NCBI GenBank assembly: GCA_022432975.1
Contig: CM039510.1
Location: 14,650,381 to 14,714,380, forward strand
Direction: 5' to 3'
From: Begonia masoniana
Taxonomy: Eukaryota; Streptophyta; Magnoliopsida; Cucurbitales; Begoniaceae
DNA: 64,000 nt
The translations under genes and the position numbers were made by a program. Each line of letters opens with the position of its first letter. The first letter of the stretch is position 1. The notes below the pieces were generated by a model. It did no database searches, was not told the DNA's origin, and saw nothing but the letters and a program-made list of their open reading frames with translations. Below, in pieces: positions 46,100 to 55,705 of this stretch.

Positions 46100-47351
46100 T
46101 GTCGAGAGTATGAATGCCTCGTTGCGGAGTAGTGCTAGTGTAGCACCTCGATGATCGATGTGAGAGGAGATCATATATGGTCGTCTAATGGGCGGGGCTC
46201 AAATGTGTGCTGTCTGATCTTGCTCTGCTGGGTGTGGCTGTCCAATGAGCGGGGCTCGGATGTGTGCCTACTTTATCCACACGAAAAAGTGAAAGATTAA
46301 TGAAACAAAAATGAAACGAGAACAACTTAGCGAGTCAAAACGGCATGTATTAGGGGTTGAGTGTGCATTGTGTTTTTGCATTCATTATTCCCTACTTGCT
46401 AAACATTAGGCTTACGTTTTGTGTTCTATGATATAGGTGACGACGAGATATCAGGTGAGCTAGACGAGGGAGGCCAGAACTAGGATGCAGTCGGCGACGC
46501 ATGCTGCATGCTGGTGCAGGCAGTTGTTGGGGCATCTTGACCATGGTATTGCTGGGAAGTGGGGTAGAGTTGTGTCTTGATTGATAGTTGGTTTGTAAAT
46601 AGGTTAGGGAACTTGAACTCTTTTTTGTGTGTATTTTGAACATATTGTATAAATGTTTGGTTTTCAGAGTTTTTGTTTTAGAAAATTAAACCGTTATGCT
46701 GCTCGATTTTTCATAAAAGGAACGATGTTCATTTTCACCCATTTTCACCTTTTCGCTGACGTTTTAGAGTCGGATTTCTGAGATTTTCATATGTCAAGAG
46801 GTGTAAAATGTTGGAAAAGGGTTTAGGTGAGTTTTGGGTGAATTGTAGGGTGGAAATTGAAGAAATTGTGAAAAGGTGGAGAAAAGGTGTATGTGGTGCG
46901 CTGGTGGCTGAGGAGGAGGCGCGCAGGCCGGGGAAGGGCGCGCGCAGGCCCGGGCGCGGGTGCAGGAGTGGCGCGCGCCCAACACTGATCGATCGGCACA
47001 TTTGGCGCTCGTTGGTTGGGCAACCCAAGAGGGTGTCGATCGATCGTCACCTGGCGCGCAGGGTTGCGCGAGCGACACGCTGCCTGGGCGACGCGCACGG
47101 GACGCCCATGGTGAGCCACTTCGAAAATTTTTCAAAATTTTCTATTTCCAATATGTTTTAACTGTTTTAACCCGACCTTTTCTGACGCATTTGGCACGTA
47201 TTTTACGCACGTTTTCCACCCGTTTTTTAGGGTTTATAAAACCAAAAAATCGAGTCAAAATTTTATCAAAAATTATTTTAAACTTCCTTTTAAGTGTGGT
47301 AATGATGAGCAAAGTAACAAACCGAGCTAGGGTGCGTTCAGGGGCGTTACA

Positions 47352-47695
47352 TTAGTGAACTTAAAACTAAAAATGATAGTTTGAATGATTTAATTTTAAA
47401 ATTCACTAATGGGAGCAAGAACTTGGATATGCTCTTAAGAAATCAAAGAGTAACATTTGATAAGGCCAGAATTGGTTACGAAAAGTTTAATAAAAAGAAA
47501 GTATACAAGAACTTTTTCGTCAAACCATCCACATGTCATACATGTAATGAAATAGGCCATAAATCGTTTGTATGTTCATTAAAATTTAATAATCTTAAAT
47601 CACTTGGTATGTTACAATGGGTTACTAAAAGAATCAAACCTAATACTAGGACCCAAAAAATTTGGGTATCAAAGAAGGTTACATGATTATCTTTC
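47352..47695 (+). pseudogene. gag: Copia gag C-terminus
   Basis: Resumes after the solo LTR: LKTKNDSLNDLILKF (coil) and a zinc knuckle CHTCNEIGHKSFVC (about 47530). A TGA at 47684-47686 ends the readable frame just before the protease. Confidence 0.85.
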
Positions 47696-50600
47696 TTGTG
47701 GGGTGTGAGTTCTCTCGTGAAGAACATATGGTATCTTGATGGCGGATGCTCAAGACGTATGACGGGGGACTCCTCCAAGTTTGCCTATGTCAACAAAAAG
47801 AAAGGAAACGTCACTTTTGACAAAAATCAAAAAGGAAAAATAGTTGACATTGGTAACATAGGTATCGTCATTAAGCCTATAATTGAGAATGTTTTATTAG
47901 TTGAAGGTTTAAAACATAATTTGCTAAGCATTAGTCAATTGTGTGATAAAAAATATAAAGTTATTTTTAAATCAAAATCATGTGTAATTAAAGATAGCTC
48001 AAGTAGTAAAATTTTGTTTGTTGGCTATAGAGAAGAAAATGTGTACACGATTGATCTAGATAATGTTGAATGTTTTGATGAAAAATGTTTTGCTGTGAAT
48101 TCTTTGAATGATAATTGGTCTTGAAATAGAAGATTAGGAGATGTAGGTATGGATACCTTAGCTAAGATTGCTAAGAATAATCTAGTAGAGAACTTCCAAA
48201 AATATCATTTGAGAAGGATAGTTTGTGATGCTCGTCAAATGGGCAAGCAAGCCAAAAGTTCTTTTGCCTCAAACATTGCTAGTCTAGGAGGCAAACATTA
48301 TGTCTTTATCATTGTAGATGATTTCTCTAGGTTCACTTGAATATTCTTTCTAAAGTCAAAGGATGAAACTTTTGACATCTTCTCTAGCTTTAGGAAGAAA
48401 GTATAAAATGAAACTGATCTTGTCATTGTTGCTATTCGTAGTGATCATGGTAGAAAATTTGAAAATGAAAAATTTGAACTTTTATGTTGCAAACATGGAA
48501 TTGAGCATAACTTTTATTTCCCTAGAATCCCTCAAAAAAATGGAGTTGTTGAGAGGAAAAATAGGTCTATCCAAGAGCTTGCTAGGACCATACTCAATGA
48601 AAACTCACTCCTAAAATATTTTTGGGTGGAAGCCATGGCTATAGCTTGCTATGAGCTAAACTGGGTCTCCACAAGACCTACCCTTGAGAAAACTACCTCT
48701 TATGAACTTTGGAATGATAAAACTCCTAGTATCAAGTATTTTAGAGCATTTGATTGTAAATATTTCATTCTCAACACCAAGGACAATTTGGAAAAATTCG
48801 ATTCCAAGAAGGATTTGGGAATATTCCTTGGATATTCATTAACTAGTAAAGCATAGAGTGTTTAACAAAAGAACACAAGTTGTAGAAGAATCCACGCATG
48901 TCAATTTTGATGAGACCCCTCAATCTACAATAAATATGGAAAGAGATGATGTTTTAGAAATGTAAATGGATTCTCTCTCTCTAGGTGATCAATTTGAAAC
49001 TATTCAAGAAGAAACCCTCATAGATCCTCCATCAAAATCTCTTGAAATTGTTCCAATCAAGGATGCAAATGATTTTCTCTCTCGGGATTGGAAATTTGTC
49101 AAAAGTCATCCCACAGATGAAGTTCTAGGTGATCCTTCCTTAGTAGTCAAAACTAGAGCTTCTGTTAGAAATATATGTGCAAATGTAGCATTTATCTCTC
49201 AAATTGAACCAAAAAATTTTGAGAAAGCCAAATTGGATGAAAATTGGATTGTAATCATGCAAGAAAAGCTAAACCAATTCGAGCGGAGCAATATATGGGA
49301 ACTTGTTTAAAGATCCAAATATCATCCCATTATAGAAACAAAATGGGTGTTAAAGAACAAGGTAGACGAAAATGGAATTATTGTAAGGAATAAGGCTAGA
49401 TTGGTAGCCAAGGAGTACAACCAAGAAGAGGGAATAGATTTTGAAGAAACTTTTTCCCCCGTAGCTAGACTAGAATCTATTAGAATGCTCTTAGTATTTG
49501 CTTGCTACAAAAATTTCACTCTCTTCCAAATGGATGTTAAAAGTGACTTTTTAAATCATTATATCTTGGACGAACTTTATATAGAGCAACCTTTAAGGTT
49601 TGAAGTCTATGACAAAGTTGACCATGTATATAAGTTTAAGAAAGCTTTATATAGACTTAAGTAAGCCTCTAAAATTTGGTATGATATGTTGAAGAATTTT
49701 CTCATGGAAAGAAACTTTAAAAAAGGTAATACCGATTCAACCTTGTTTATTATGCAAAAAAGGGATGATTTGCTCATTGTGCAAGTATACGTGGATGACA
49801 TCATATTTGACTCAACAAATGTCTCACTTTGTGATGAATTTGCATCTCTAATGCCAAGTGAATTTGACATGAGTATGGTGGGGAAGTTAAAATTTTTCTT
49901 AAGATTGTAAATAAAACAAACTCCCGATGGTATATTTTTAAATCAAGAAAAATATATCAAAGATCTCTTAAAGAAGTTTGGATTAAATTCTTCCAAACCA
50001 TCTAGAATTCTCATGAGCACAACTACAAAATTGGATAAAGATTAAAATGGGATAAGTGTAGATATCAAGAAATATAGAGGTATGATTAGATCTCTATTAT
50101 ACTTAACTGCTAATAGGTCGGATATCCTATTTAGTGTGTGCTTACGTACTAGGTTTCAAACATCCCCTAAGGAATCCCACTTAAATGCGGTTAAGAAGAT
50201 ATTCAAATATCTAAGTGGCATCTATGATTTAGGATTATGGTATCCAAATGGTACATCTTTTGATTTAATAGGTTATTCCGACTCTGATTATGCCAAAAGT
50301 CTTGTAGATAGAAAAAGCACTAGTGGAACATGCCAATTTCTAGGTGAATCTCTCATGTCTTGGTACTCAAAGAAACAAAATTTCGTAGCACTCTCAACGA
50401 CCGAAAGCAAATATATCGCCACCAGAAGTTGTTGTACTCAAATGCTTTGGATGAAGCAAACATTAGAGAATTACAATCTATTCTATGATAGGATACCGAT
50501 TAGATGTGATAATAGTAGTGTCATTAACATTTCCATGAATCCTATCCAACAGTCCAGAACCAAACACATTGAAATCCGATATCATTTTATAAGGGATCGT

Positions 50601-50729
50601 GCACAAAAGGCAGATATCACTTTGGATTTCGTAAATTCTTCCCATCAATTAGCCGATATCTTCACAAAACCCTTAGATAAAAAGACCTTTAATGATATTC
50701 AGGTACGGTTAGGTCTAATTAAGATTTAG
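47696..50729 (+). pseudogene. pol: Copia pol: protease, integrase, RT, RNase H
   Basis: Protease NIWYLDGGCSRRMTGD (catalytic DSG changed to DGG), GLKHNLLSISQLCDKKY, integrase N-region RRIVCDARQMGKQAKSS, integrase core VDDFSRFT, RSDHGRKFEN and PQKNGVVERKN (two frames), FWVEAMAIACYELN, FLGYSL; RT WVLKNKVDENG, ARLVAKEYNQEEGIDFEETF, VYVDDIIFDS (YVDD); RNase H RSDILFSVCL, DRKSTSGTC, WYSKKQNFVALSTTES, RCDNSSVINIS and ADIFTKPLD. Stops at 48122, 48338, 48854, 49308, 49662 and 49908 and frame changes near 48363 and 48860. An old inactive copy. Confidence 0.92.
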
Positions 50730-50755
50730 AAATCATGAAACTCAATTTTAATTTA

Positions 50756-50925
50756 GGAAGTGTCGACCAATACCGGAATCGGTCGACACCTAACCTTAGT
50801 TTCATTTAGTATACGATAAAAGTGTCGACCGCTACTGAGACCGATCGACACCTCAACACTCTATTTTATTCATTTAACGAAGAAAGTGTCGACCGCTACT
50901 AAAATCGATCGACCGCTGCATCGTT
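50756..50925 (+). repeat. GTGTCGACC dyad cluster before the extra ORF
   Basis: Three dyads of the form GTGTCGACC...GGTCGACACC / GATCGACACC, spaced about 60 bp apart. They resemble the motif clusters in this element's LTRs. Confidence 0.8.
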
Positions 50926-51063
50926 TTATAAATAAAACAGGTCGTCTGAAACCCTAACCACGCGACCTCTCTCTCTCGATTTTCTTCGGCGATTTTCGTT
51001 TCAATCTCAAAACTTTACTATTTTCTTCCAATAATCATCTCCTCTATTCCCTCTAAACCTCTA

Positions 51064-52308
51064 ATGACATCATCCTCTCGCAGCAAACTCGTCGTTCACA
51101 AGAAGAGATCAAACAACCTTACTCCAGTGACTGAACTAGAGCATCAATCTACGTGGTCTTCTCTATTATTCAAAAATTATGACTCTTTCAAGAGGTATGA
51201 AGATGATTTTCAGTTTAACCCCCTTATTTTAAGTAGAAGAGTGGAATTCCTGGAGTTATCAAGCTTAAATTTGATAGAGTCATTAAAGGCTATGGGCCTG
51301 TATGAATTGTTTAATCTTAGTGACCCATATTTTAAGACTCTGATAAGAATGTTCTATGCGAATCTAGAACAATTTGTGCGACCACTTAGAATTCATAGCT
51401 ATGTGTATGGAAAGCACATAGAAATTACCTCTCATTCACTAAATGCTGTCTTGGAATGAGTTTTCAATAATTCATCAGAGAAATACTATAAGGCTGCAAA
51501 GGATACGATTTTTGTAGAAACCGAAGATGGATCTAATCTTTTGAGAACGATCATTAAGGATCCTAACTGTCACCTTCCAACGAAGCCTAAGTCCAAATAT
51601 TTGAATGTACATGCAAAACTTCTTCATCATATGATTACGTACAATATGTTACCTCGAGATGGACATCGAGATCACGTTAGTGGGATGGATCTCTATGTCC
51701 TTTACAAATTCTATCGGGTTGAACCATTCAATGTGGGCAATGTAATTTTGAACCGTATGCTTCAAGTCTTCAACAATGCATCAAAATCCCTTCCCTTTAA
51801 TCTTCTTCTACTGAAGATTTTTGAGATCAATCGAGTACAAATTCCGGATTCTGAAACCTCATTACATCTAAAGAAAATCGACTGGTACTCCTTATCCACT
51901 CTAGCTCGGATGGGGTTTGGGCTCAATGATGAAGGTGATTGGGTCTTTAAGGGAGACCAAGCTGGTGCTAGGGCTAGACCATCTCACATGGAAGTAGATG
52001 AGGGTGGTCACGAGTTAGAACAAACTTCTGAACCTCACTTCAATGCAACTAGAGGGAGCTCCTCTAACCTTAAGGAAAAGTTCAACAATTTGGAGCCGAA
52101 TGTAGCCAGGATAGGCATCGCTATTGAATCCCTTAAGAACTTAGTTTTCAATCGTCTTGATCTGATGGAAGCTGAACAACGTCAAGAGTTCATCGAGGTT
52201 CATGAGCATCTTGACTATCTTCAAGATTATTGGGATGATGAATATGATGAGGAAGAAGATTCTCCAGGCAATCCTACAGTCGATCTCAGTGTCCCTCCAT
52301 CCGAGTGA
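51064..52308 (+). pseudogene. Extra ORF downstream of copia pol, one stop
   Basis: A 415-codon frame from MTSSSRSKLVVHKKRS to TVDLSVPPSE, with one in-frame TGA (51457-51459). The N-terminal part (FNPLILSRRVEFLEL, LFNLSDPYFKTLIRMFYANLEQ, IHSYVYGKHIEITSHSL) resembles proteins often annotated as putative plant transposon protein. The C-terminus is acidic (DDEYDEEEDS). No signal peptide or convincing transmembrane helix is seen, so an envelope role is not supported. The position between RNase H and the 3' LTR matches the extra ORF of some Sireviruses. Function unknown. Confidence 0.75.
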
Positions 52309-52311
52309 TAT

Positions 52312-52690
52312 TTTTTTTTAGCTTGTGATTCTCATAGTTTGTGAGTGTCTTAGTTTGAAGTTATCTTAGTTTGTTGTCTGTAATTGATGGATATTGGCAC
52401 TTTTTTTTTGCATCTGATACTTATCTATATTTTTGTTTGGATTAACTTTTGAAATATTTGAAATGTTATCTTATTTGTGTTGATTGACTTACGCAATGAT
52501 ATAATATTTTATGCTAGTTGACTATGAAGTATTTATTTATTTTTATAATGTCAAAGGAGGAGGCATAATTGAAAAGTATAAGATTTGAGCAAATCTATTT
52601 AATGCATATATTGTGGGGGAGATTTATTTGATATAAGTATAGGGAAGTGTGAAATCAATTTATAATTTGTCATTATCAAAAAAGAGAGAT
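52312..52690 (+). other. Noncoding 3' internal region and polypurine tract
   Basis: T-rich sequence with no ORF, ending in CAAAAAAGAGAGAT (about 52676-52690), a credible polypurine tract directly before the 3' LTR. Confidence 0.7.
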
Positions 52691-53240
52691 TATTAACTTA
52701 AAATGAGTTTAAGATTACTGTGTTTTTGGATTATATTTAATTAAAATGTGTTTAACGGTAATATGGTTTTGATAATGATGTTTGATAAATTGATTAACTT
52801 AAGAAATGAATAATTTTGCAAGTACCTTAATTGAAAATGCCCCTGAAGAAGGGTATTTAGTACTAATGAGTTTTATTAAGTGTGTGATAGTCAAAATGAA
52901 GAAAAACAATTTCGGAGTGCCTCAAGTGTCGATCGATTGCCACATAGGTCGACTAGTTTAAACAGAGAAGAAATAAGTGTCGACTTGAATCGTCAAGCGT
53001 CGACCGGGATATACAGGTGTCGACCGATGGTGTGATGACCCGAATGTGAACGTATATGTACGACTGCGGGCAAACCTCGGGTTGCGGAGCAAACCTCGGG
53101 ACCTAAGCCGAGTGTAGGCGAATCCCGGACTCGAGTATAGGCAAATCCCGGGTCGTAAAGAGGGGGTCGTCACAATACCAGATCGCTTGGGGATGTATGT
53201 GGAAATGAAACATATGTAAGAGATCCCTCCCAAGATAGTA

Positions 53241-53350
53241 AGACGCATTTTGGAGCACAATTGACAACAGATCCCATAAGAACTCCGAAGTTAAAAGTGA
53301 TTCGGCGAGAGCAATTTCAGGTTGGGTGACCTTCCGGGAAGTTCTCGCCA
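53241..53350 (+). repeat. 5S rRNA-derived sequence, Cassandra 5' LTR
   Basis: Collinear with plant 5S rRNA: AGATCCCATAAGAACTCCG, AAGTTAAAAGTGATTC, CAGGTTGGGTGACC and GGGAAGTTCTCG. Not a gene in its own right. Confidence 0.9.
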
Positions 53351-53721
53351 AACAAAGCCGTGAGGGGAGGATATTGGGCTGCCGCCCAATCCCCAGAGCG
53401 GACAATATCTTGCTTGGAAAAGGAGTCGTTACAAATGGTATCAGAGCCTGTACCCAACCAGAAATATGGCCAACGAGGACGTTGGGCCCCCGAGGGGGGG
53501 GGGGGGTGATTGTGATGACCCAAATGTGAACGTATATGTACGACTGCGGGGCAAACCTCGGGTTGCGGGGCAAACCTCGGGACCTAAGCCGAGTGTAGGC
53601 AAATCCCGGACTCGAGTATAGGCAAATCCCAGGTCGTAAAGAGGGGGTCGTCACAATACCACATCGCTTGGGGATGTATGTTGAAATGAAACATATGTAA
53701 GAGATCCCTCCCAAGATAGTA

Positions 53722-53832
53722 AGACGCATTTTGGAGTACGATTGACAACGGATCCCATAAGAACTCCGAAGTTAAAAGTGCTTCGGCGAGAGCAATTCTA
53801 GGTTGGGTGACCGACTGGGAAGTCCTCGTCAA
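53722..53832 (+). repeat. 5S rRNA-derived sequence, Cassandra 3' LTR
   Basis: Same as the 5' copy but closer to 5S in places (GGATCCCATAAG, AAGTGCTTCGGCGAGAG, GACTGGGAAGTCCTCG). Confidence 0.9.
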
Positions 53833-54662
53833 ACAAAGCCGTGAGGGGAGGATATTGGGCTACGGCCCAATCCCCAGAGCGGACAATATCTTGCTGGGAA
53901 AAGGGGTCGTTACAGATGGATACATAGAAGATTAAAGTGTCGACCACACAATAGAAGAAGTCGACTAGAACATATTTCAACAGCTATCATCTAACACCAA
54001 CGGTAATAAAGTGTCGACCGATTCTCAAAGAGGTCGATCAGTACTGCTTACAACGGCTTTCTATCTACGCACAACGATAACAAAGTGTCAACCAGTTTCA
54101 AGACAAGTCGATCGCTAGTTGACTAAATTCAAAGGGTACTATTAATTGAAGAATGAAGACCTTTAGAAAATGAAGAAGGCTCCAACAAACGTGAAATATC
54201 TCTCAACGATTAACAAAGCTTTCACCTAAATTTTTTTTCCTCTCTCATTCTACTCACTTGAGATTTTATTTGTTAGGAGAGTGTTACTTGAGTTTCGACT
54301 TAATCATTTGTACTAAAAACATTGAGAAAGGGTGTATTCCTAAGAGAAAAGTGTAAAGACAGTTGATTGACACCCGTGAAGATCAATCAAAGGTGTAAAG
54401 GCAGTTGATTGACGCCTGTGAAGTTCAATCAAAGATTCGCTTAGAAGAAAAAGTCCTTGGAACGCAGACGTAGGCAACGTTGGCCGAACCGCGTAAACAA
54501 TTTCGGTGTCATTTTTCTTTTCCCTTAACTCTTTACTTGCTATTGATTAAATTCATCTTATCAACTCAATTTGAAATCATTCAGTTTATACACTTAAGAG
54601 AAAACAATTAATTTGATCCCCCCCACCCTCTCTCTCACAGGTAAAAATGATCCTACAATACT

Positions 54663-55030
54663 AACTTGCTTTCTTTAACTTGATTTGTGCCTTCGTGTGT
54701 GATTTCAAGTAATCTATAAATCTCATAAGCATTATCATAACCTTGTAATCTATTAAATCCATCTCTATTTAATGAACAATATAATATATTTATTGCTCTG
54801 GCATTTAGACTTAATCTATGTTGATCGTTCTTATCATATTCGAAGGTAATTTGGGAATATTTAAACCATTTTTTATTTTAACAATAGAATAAACGCTATG
54901 TTCAATAATATGTCATAATTCATAATTTATAGATTGCACAAATATTCTCATTCTAGCTTTTCAATTCACATAACCATTACTGTGAAAGAAATGAGACCTA
55001 GAAATATATCGCCCCTCAACATGCATGTTG
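54663..55030 (-). pseudogene. gag: Ty1/copia gag N-terminus of the outer element
   Basis: Minus-strand reading: a start near 55028 (MHVEGRYISRSHFF), KARMRIFVQSINYEL, then RLSLNARAINILYCSLNRD and GYDNAYEIYRLLEITHE up to the plus-strand copia. It continues in sense into 37868. Two stops are visible. This is the 5' coding end of the minus-strand copia that runs back to 6125. Confidence 0.82.
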
Positions 55031-55705
55031 TTAGTATCAAAAGCCAGAACAATCTATTAAGACCAAATTATGCTTTCAATCACAATAAAAGATTACAACT
55101 GTGAAAGATCCCGAGATAGAGAGGTGTCGACTGCTAGGGTTGACCACTGGGTTCGATCGATTACTTGTGGGTTTCGATCAACCGCACAGTCTTTTAATTA
55201 TGGTTGTTCGCGGGGGTTTATAGTGTTTTGAATTAAGTTCCTAGTCTTAGTATAGGAATCATCCATTACTCTCCTTAGTGTTTAGTGGAATATTCATAAC
55301 ATTAATTTTGTTTTAGGCTTAGACAACTTTATGGACTTCGAGCCAGTGCCTGAGGTGATCACTCTTATGCGAAAGAAGAGCGGTCATCACTGAGATAGGA
55401 GTTTTATAACATTTTACACTACATTGCATTGTTTTATAAAAATCTTATTTTGATGAGTTATCACTCATAGAAAACCTGATGGTGTTTGGTTACGAGGACG
55501 TTAGCTTTTTACATATATATGTATGTTTTACACATTTACCATTGATGAATGGTATTTCATTTATGTTCGATATATATTGGAGGATGAATACTCTTGATGG
55601 TTTGGACAGTTTCGGTGTCAAAACATCAATAGACTATCTCAGTACACCTTCTTTTACGTGAAGTTTGTCTTGTTTGCACATACGAAAATAGTTAATAGGG
55701 CAATG
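55031..55705. other. Unassigned stretch left of the gag-only element
   Basis: No convincing gene. Near 55090-55200 there are GTGTCGACTGC and TTCGATCGATTAC motifs reminiscent of LTR dyads, and TTTTAGGCTTAGACAAC near 55312. The leader and 5' LTR of the minus-strand copia are not recognisable. After removal of the 55706-63566 element this sequence continues at 63567. Confidence 0.4.

Larger units (their letters stand above)
40340..47351 (+). mobile_element. Solo LTR, family 3, with two nested insertions
   Basis: Starts TGTAACACCCAGG, ends CAGGGGCGTTACA; duplication ttagt (40335-40339, 47352-47356) within copia gag. After removing the nested inverted LTR (41417-45059) and the Cassandra insertion (45317-46099) about 2.6 kb remains. 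Possible donor CCAG/GTAAGT (GT at 41373) and acceptor GATATAG (AG at 46435-46436) flank the nested insertions. A GC-rich palindromic segment with GCGCGC and GATCGATCG lies at 46910-47105. Confidence 0.88.
53031..53914 (+). mobile_element. Cassandra-type TRIM, complete
   Basis: 884 bp, duplication gatgg (53026-53030, 53915-53919). Two LTRs (53031-53433, 403 bp; 53511-53914, 404 bp) start TGTGATGACC and end GTCGTTACA. The internal region is only 77 bp: primer site TGGTATCAGAGC (53436-53447), then CGTTGGGCCCCCGA and a G-run acting as polypurine tract. Each LTR carries a 5S rRNA-like segment. Known biology: Cassandra elements are non-autonomous, widespread in vascular plants, and use enzymes of other elements. 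Confidence 0.95.
37869..54657 (+). mobile_element. Ty1/copia element, Sirevirus-like, plus strand
   Basis: Flanked by the duplication atact (37864-37868, 54658-54662) inside the minus-strand copia gag. Order: 5' LTR, primer site, gag, [solo LTR 40340-47351], end of gag, protease, integrase, RT, RNase H, an extra ORF, polypurine tract, 3' LTR containing [Cassandra 53031-53914]. About 8.9 kb without insertions. The copia domain order (integrase before RT), the LTR motif GACGTAGGCAAGGTTGGCCG and the ORF between RNase H and the 3' LTR suggest the Sirevirus lineage. Degenerate, not autonomous. Confidence 0.93.
52691..54657 (+). repeat. 3' LTR of plus-strand copia, split by Cassandra
   Basis: Starts TATTAACTTAAAATGAG (the usual TG changed to TA) and ends GATCCTACA. 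It aligns with the 5' LTR on both sides of the Cassandra insertion; without that insertion it is about 1.08 kb. A C-run and CT-run at 54618-54635 replaces sequence near the end. Confidence 0.92.

Noticed and set aside
51064..52308. Envelope glycoprotein gene
   Set aside because: No signal peptide, transmembrane helix or cleavage site is visible; only its position suggests it.
53241..53350. A genuine 5S rRNA gene
   Set aside because: It lies inside LTRs with TG...CA ends and diverges from 5S at several sites; Cassandra explains it better.
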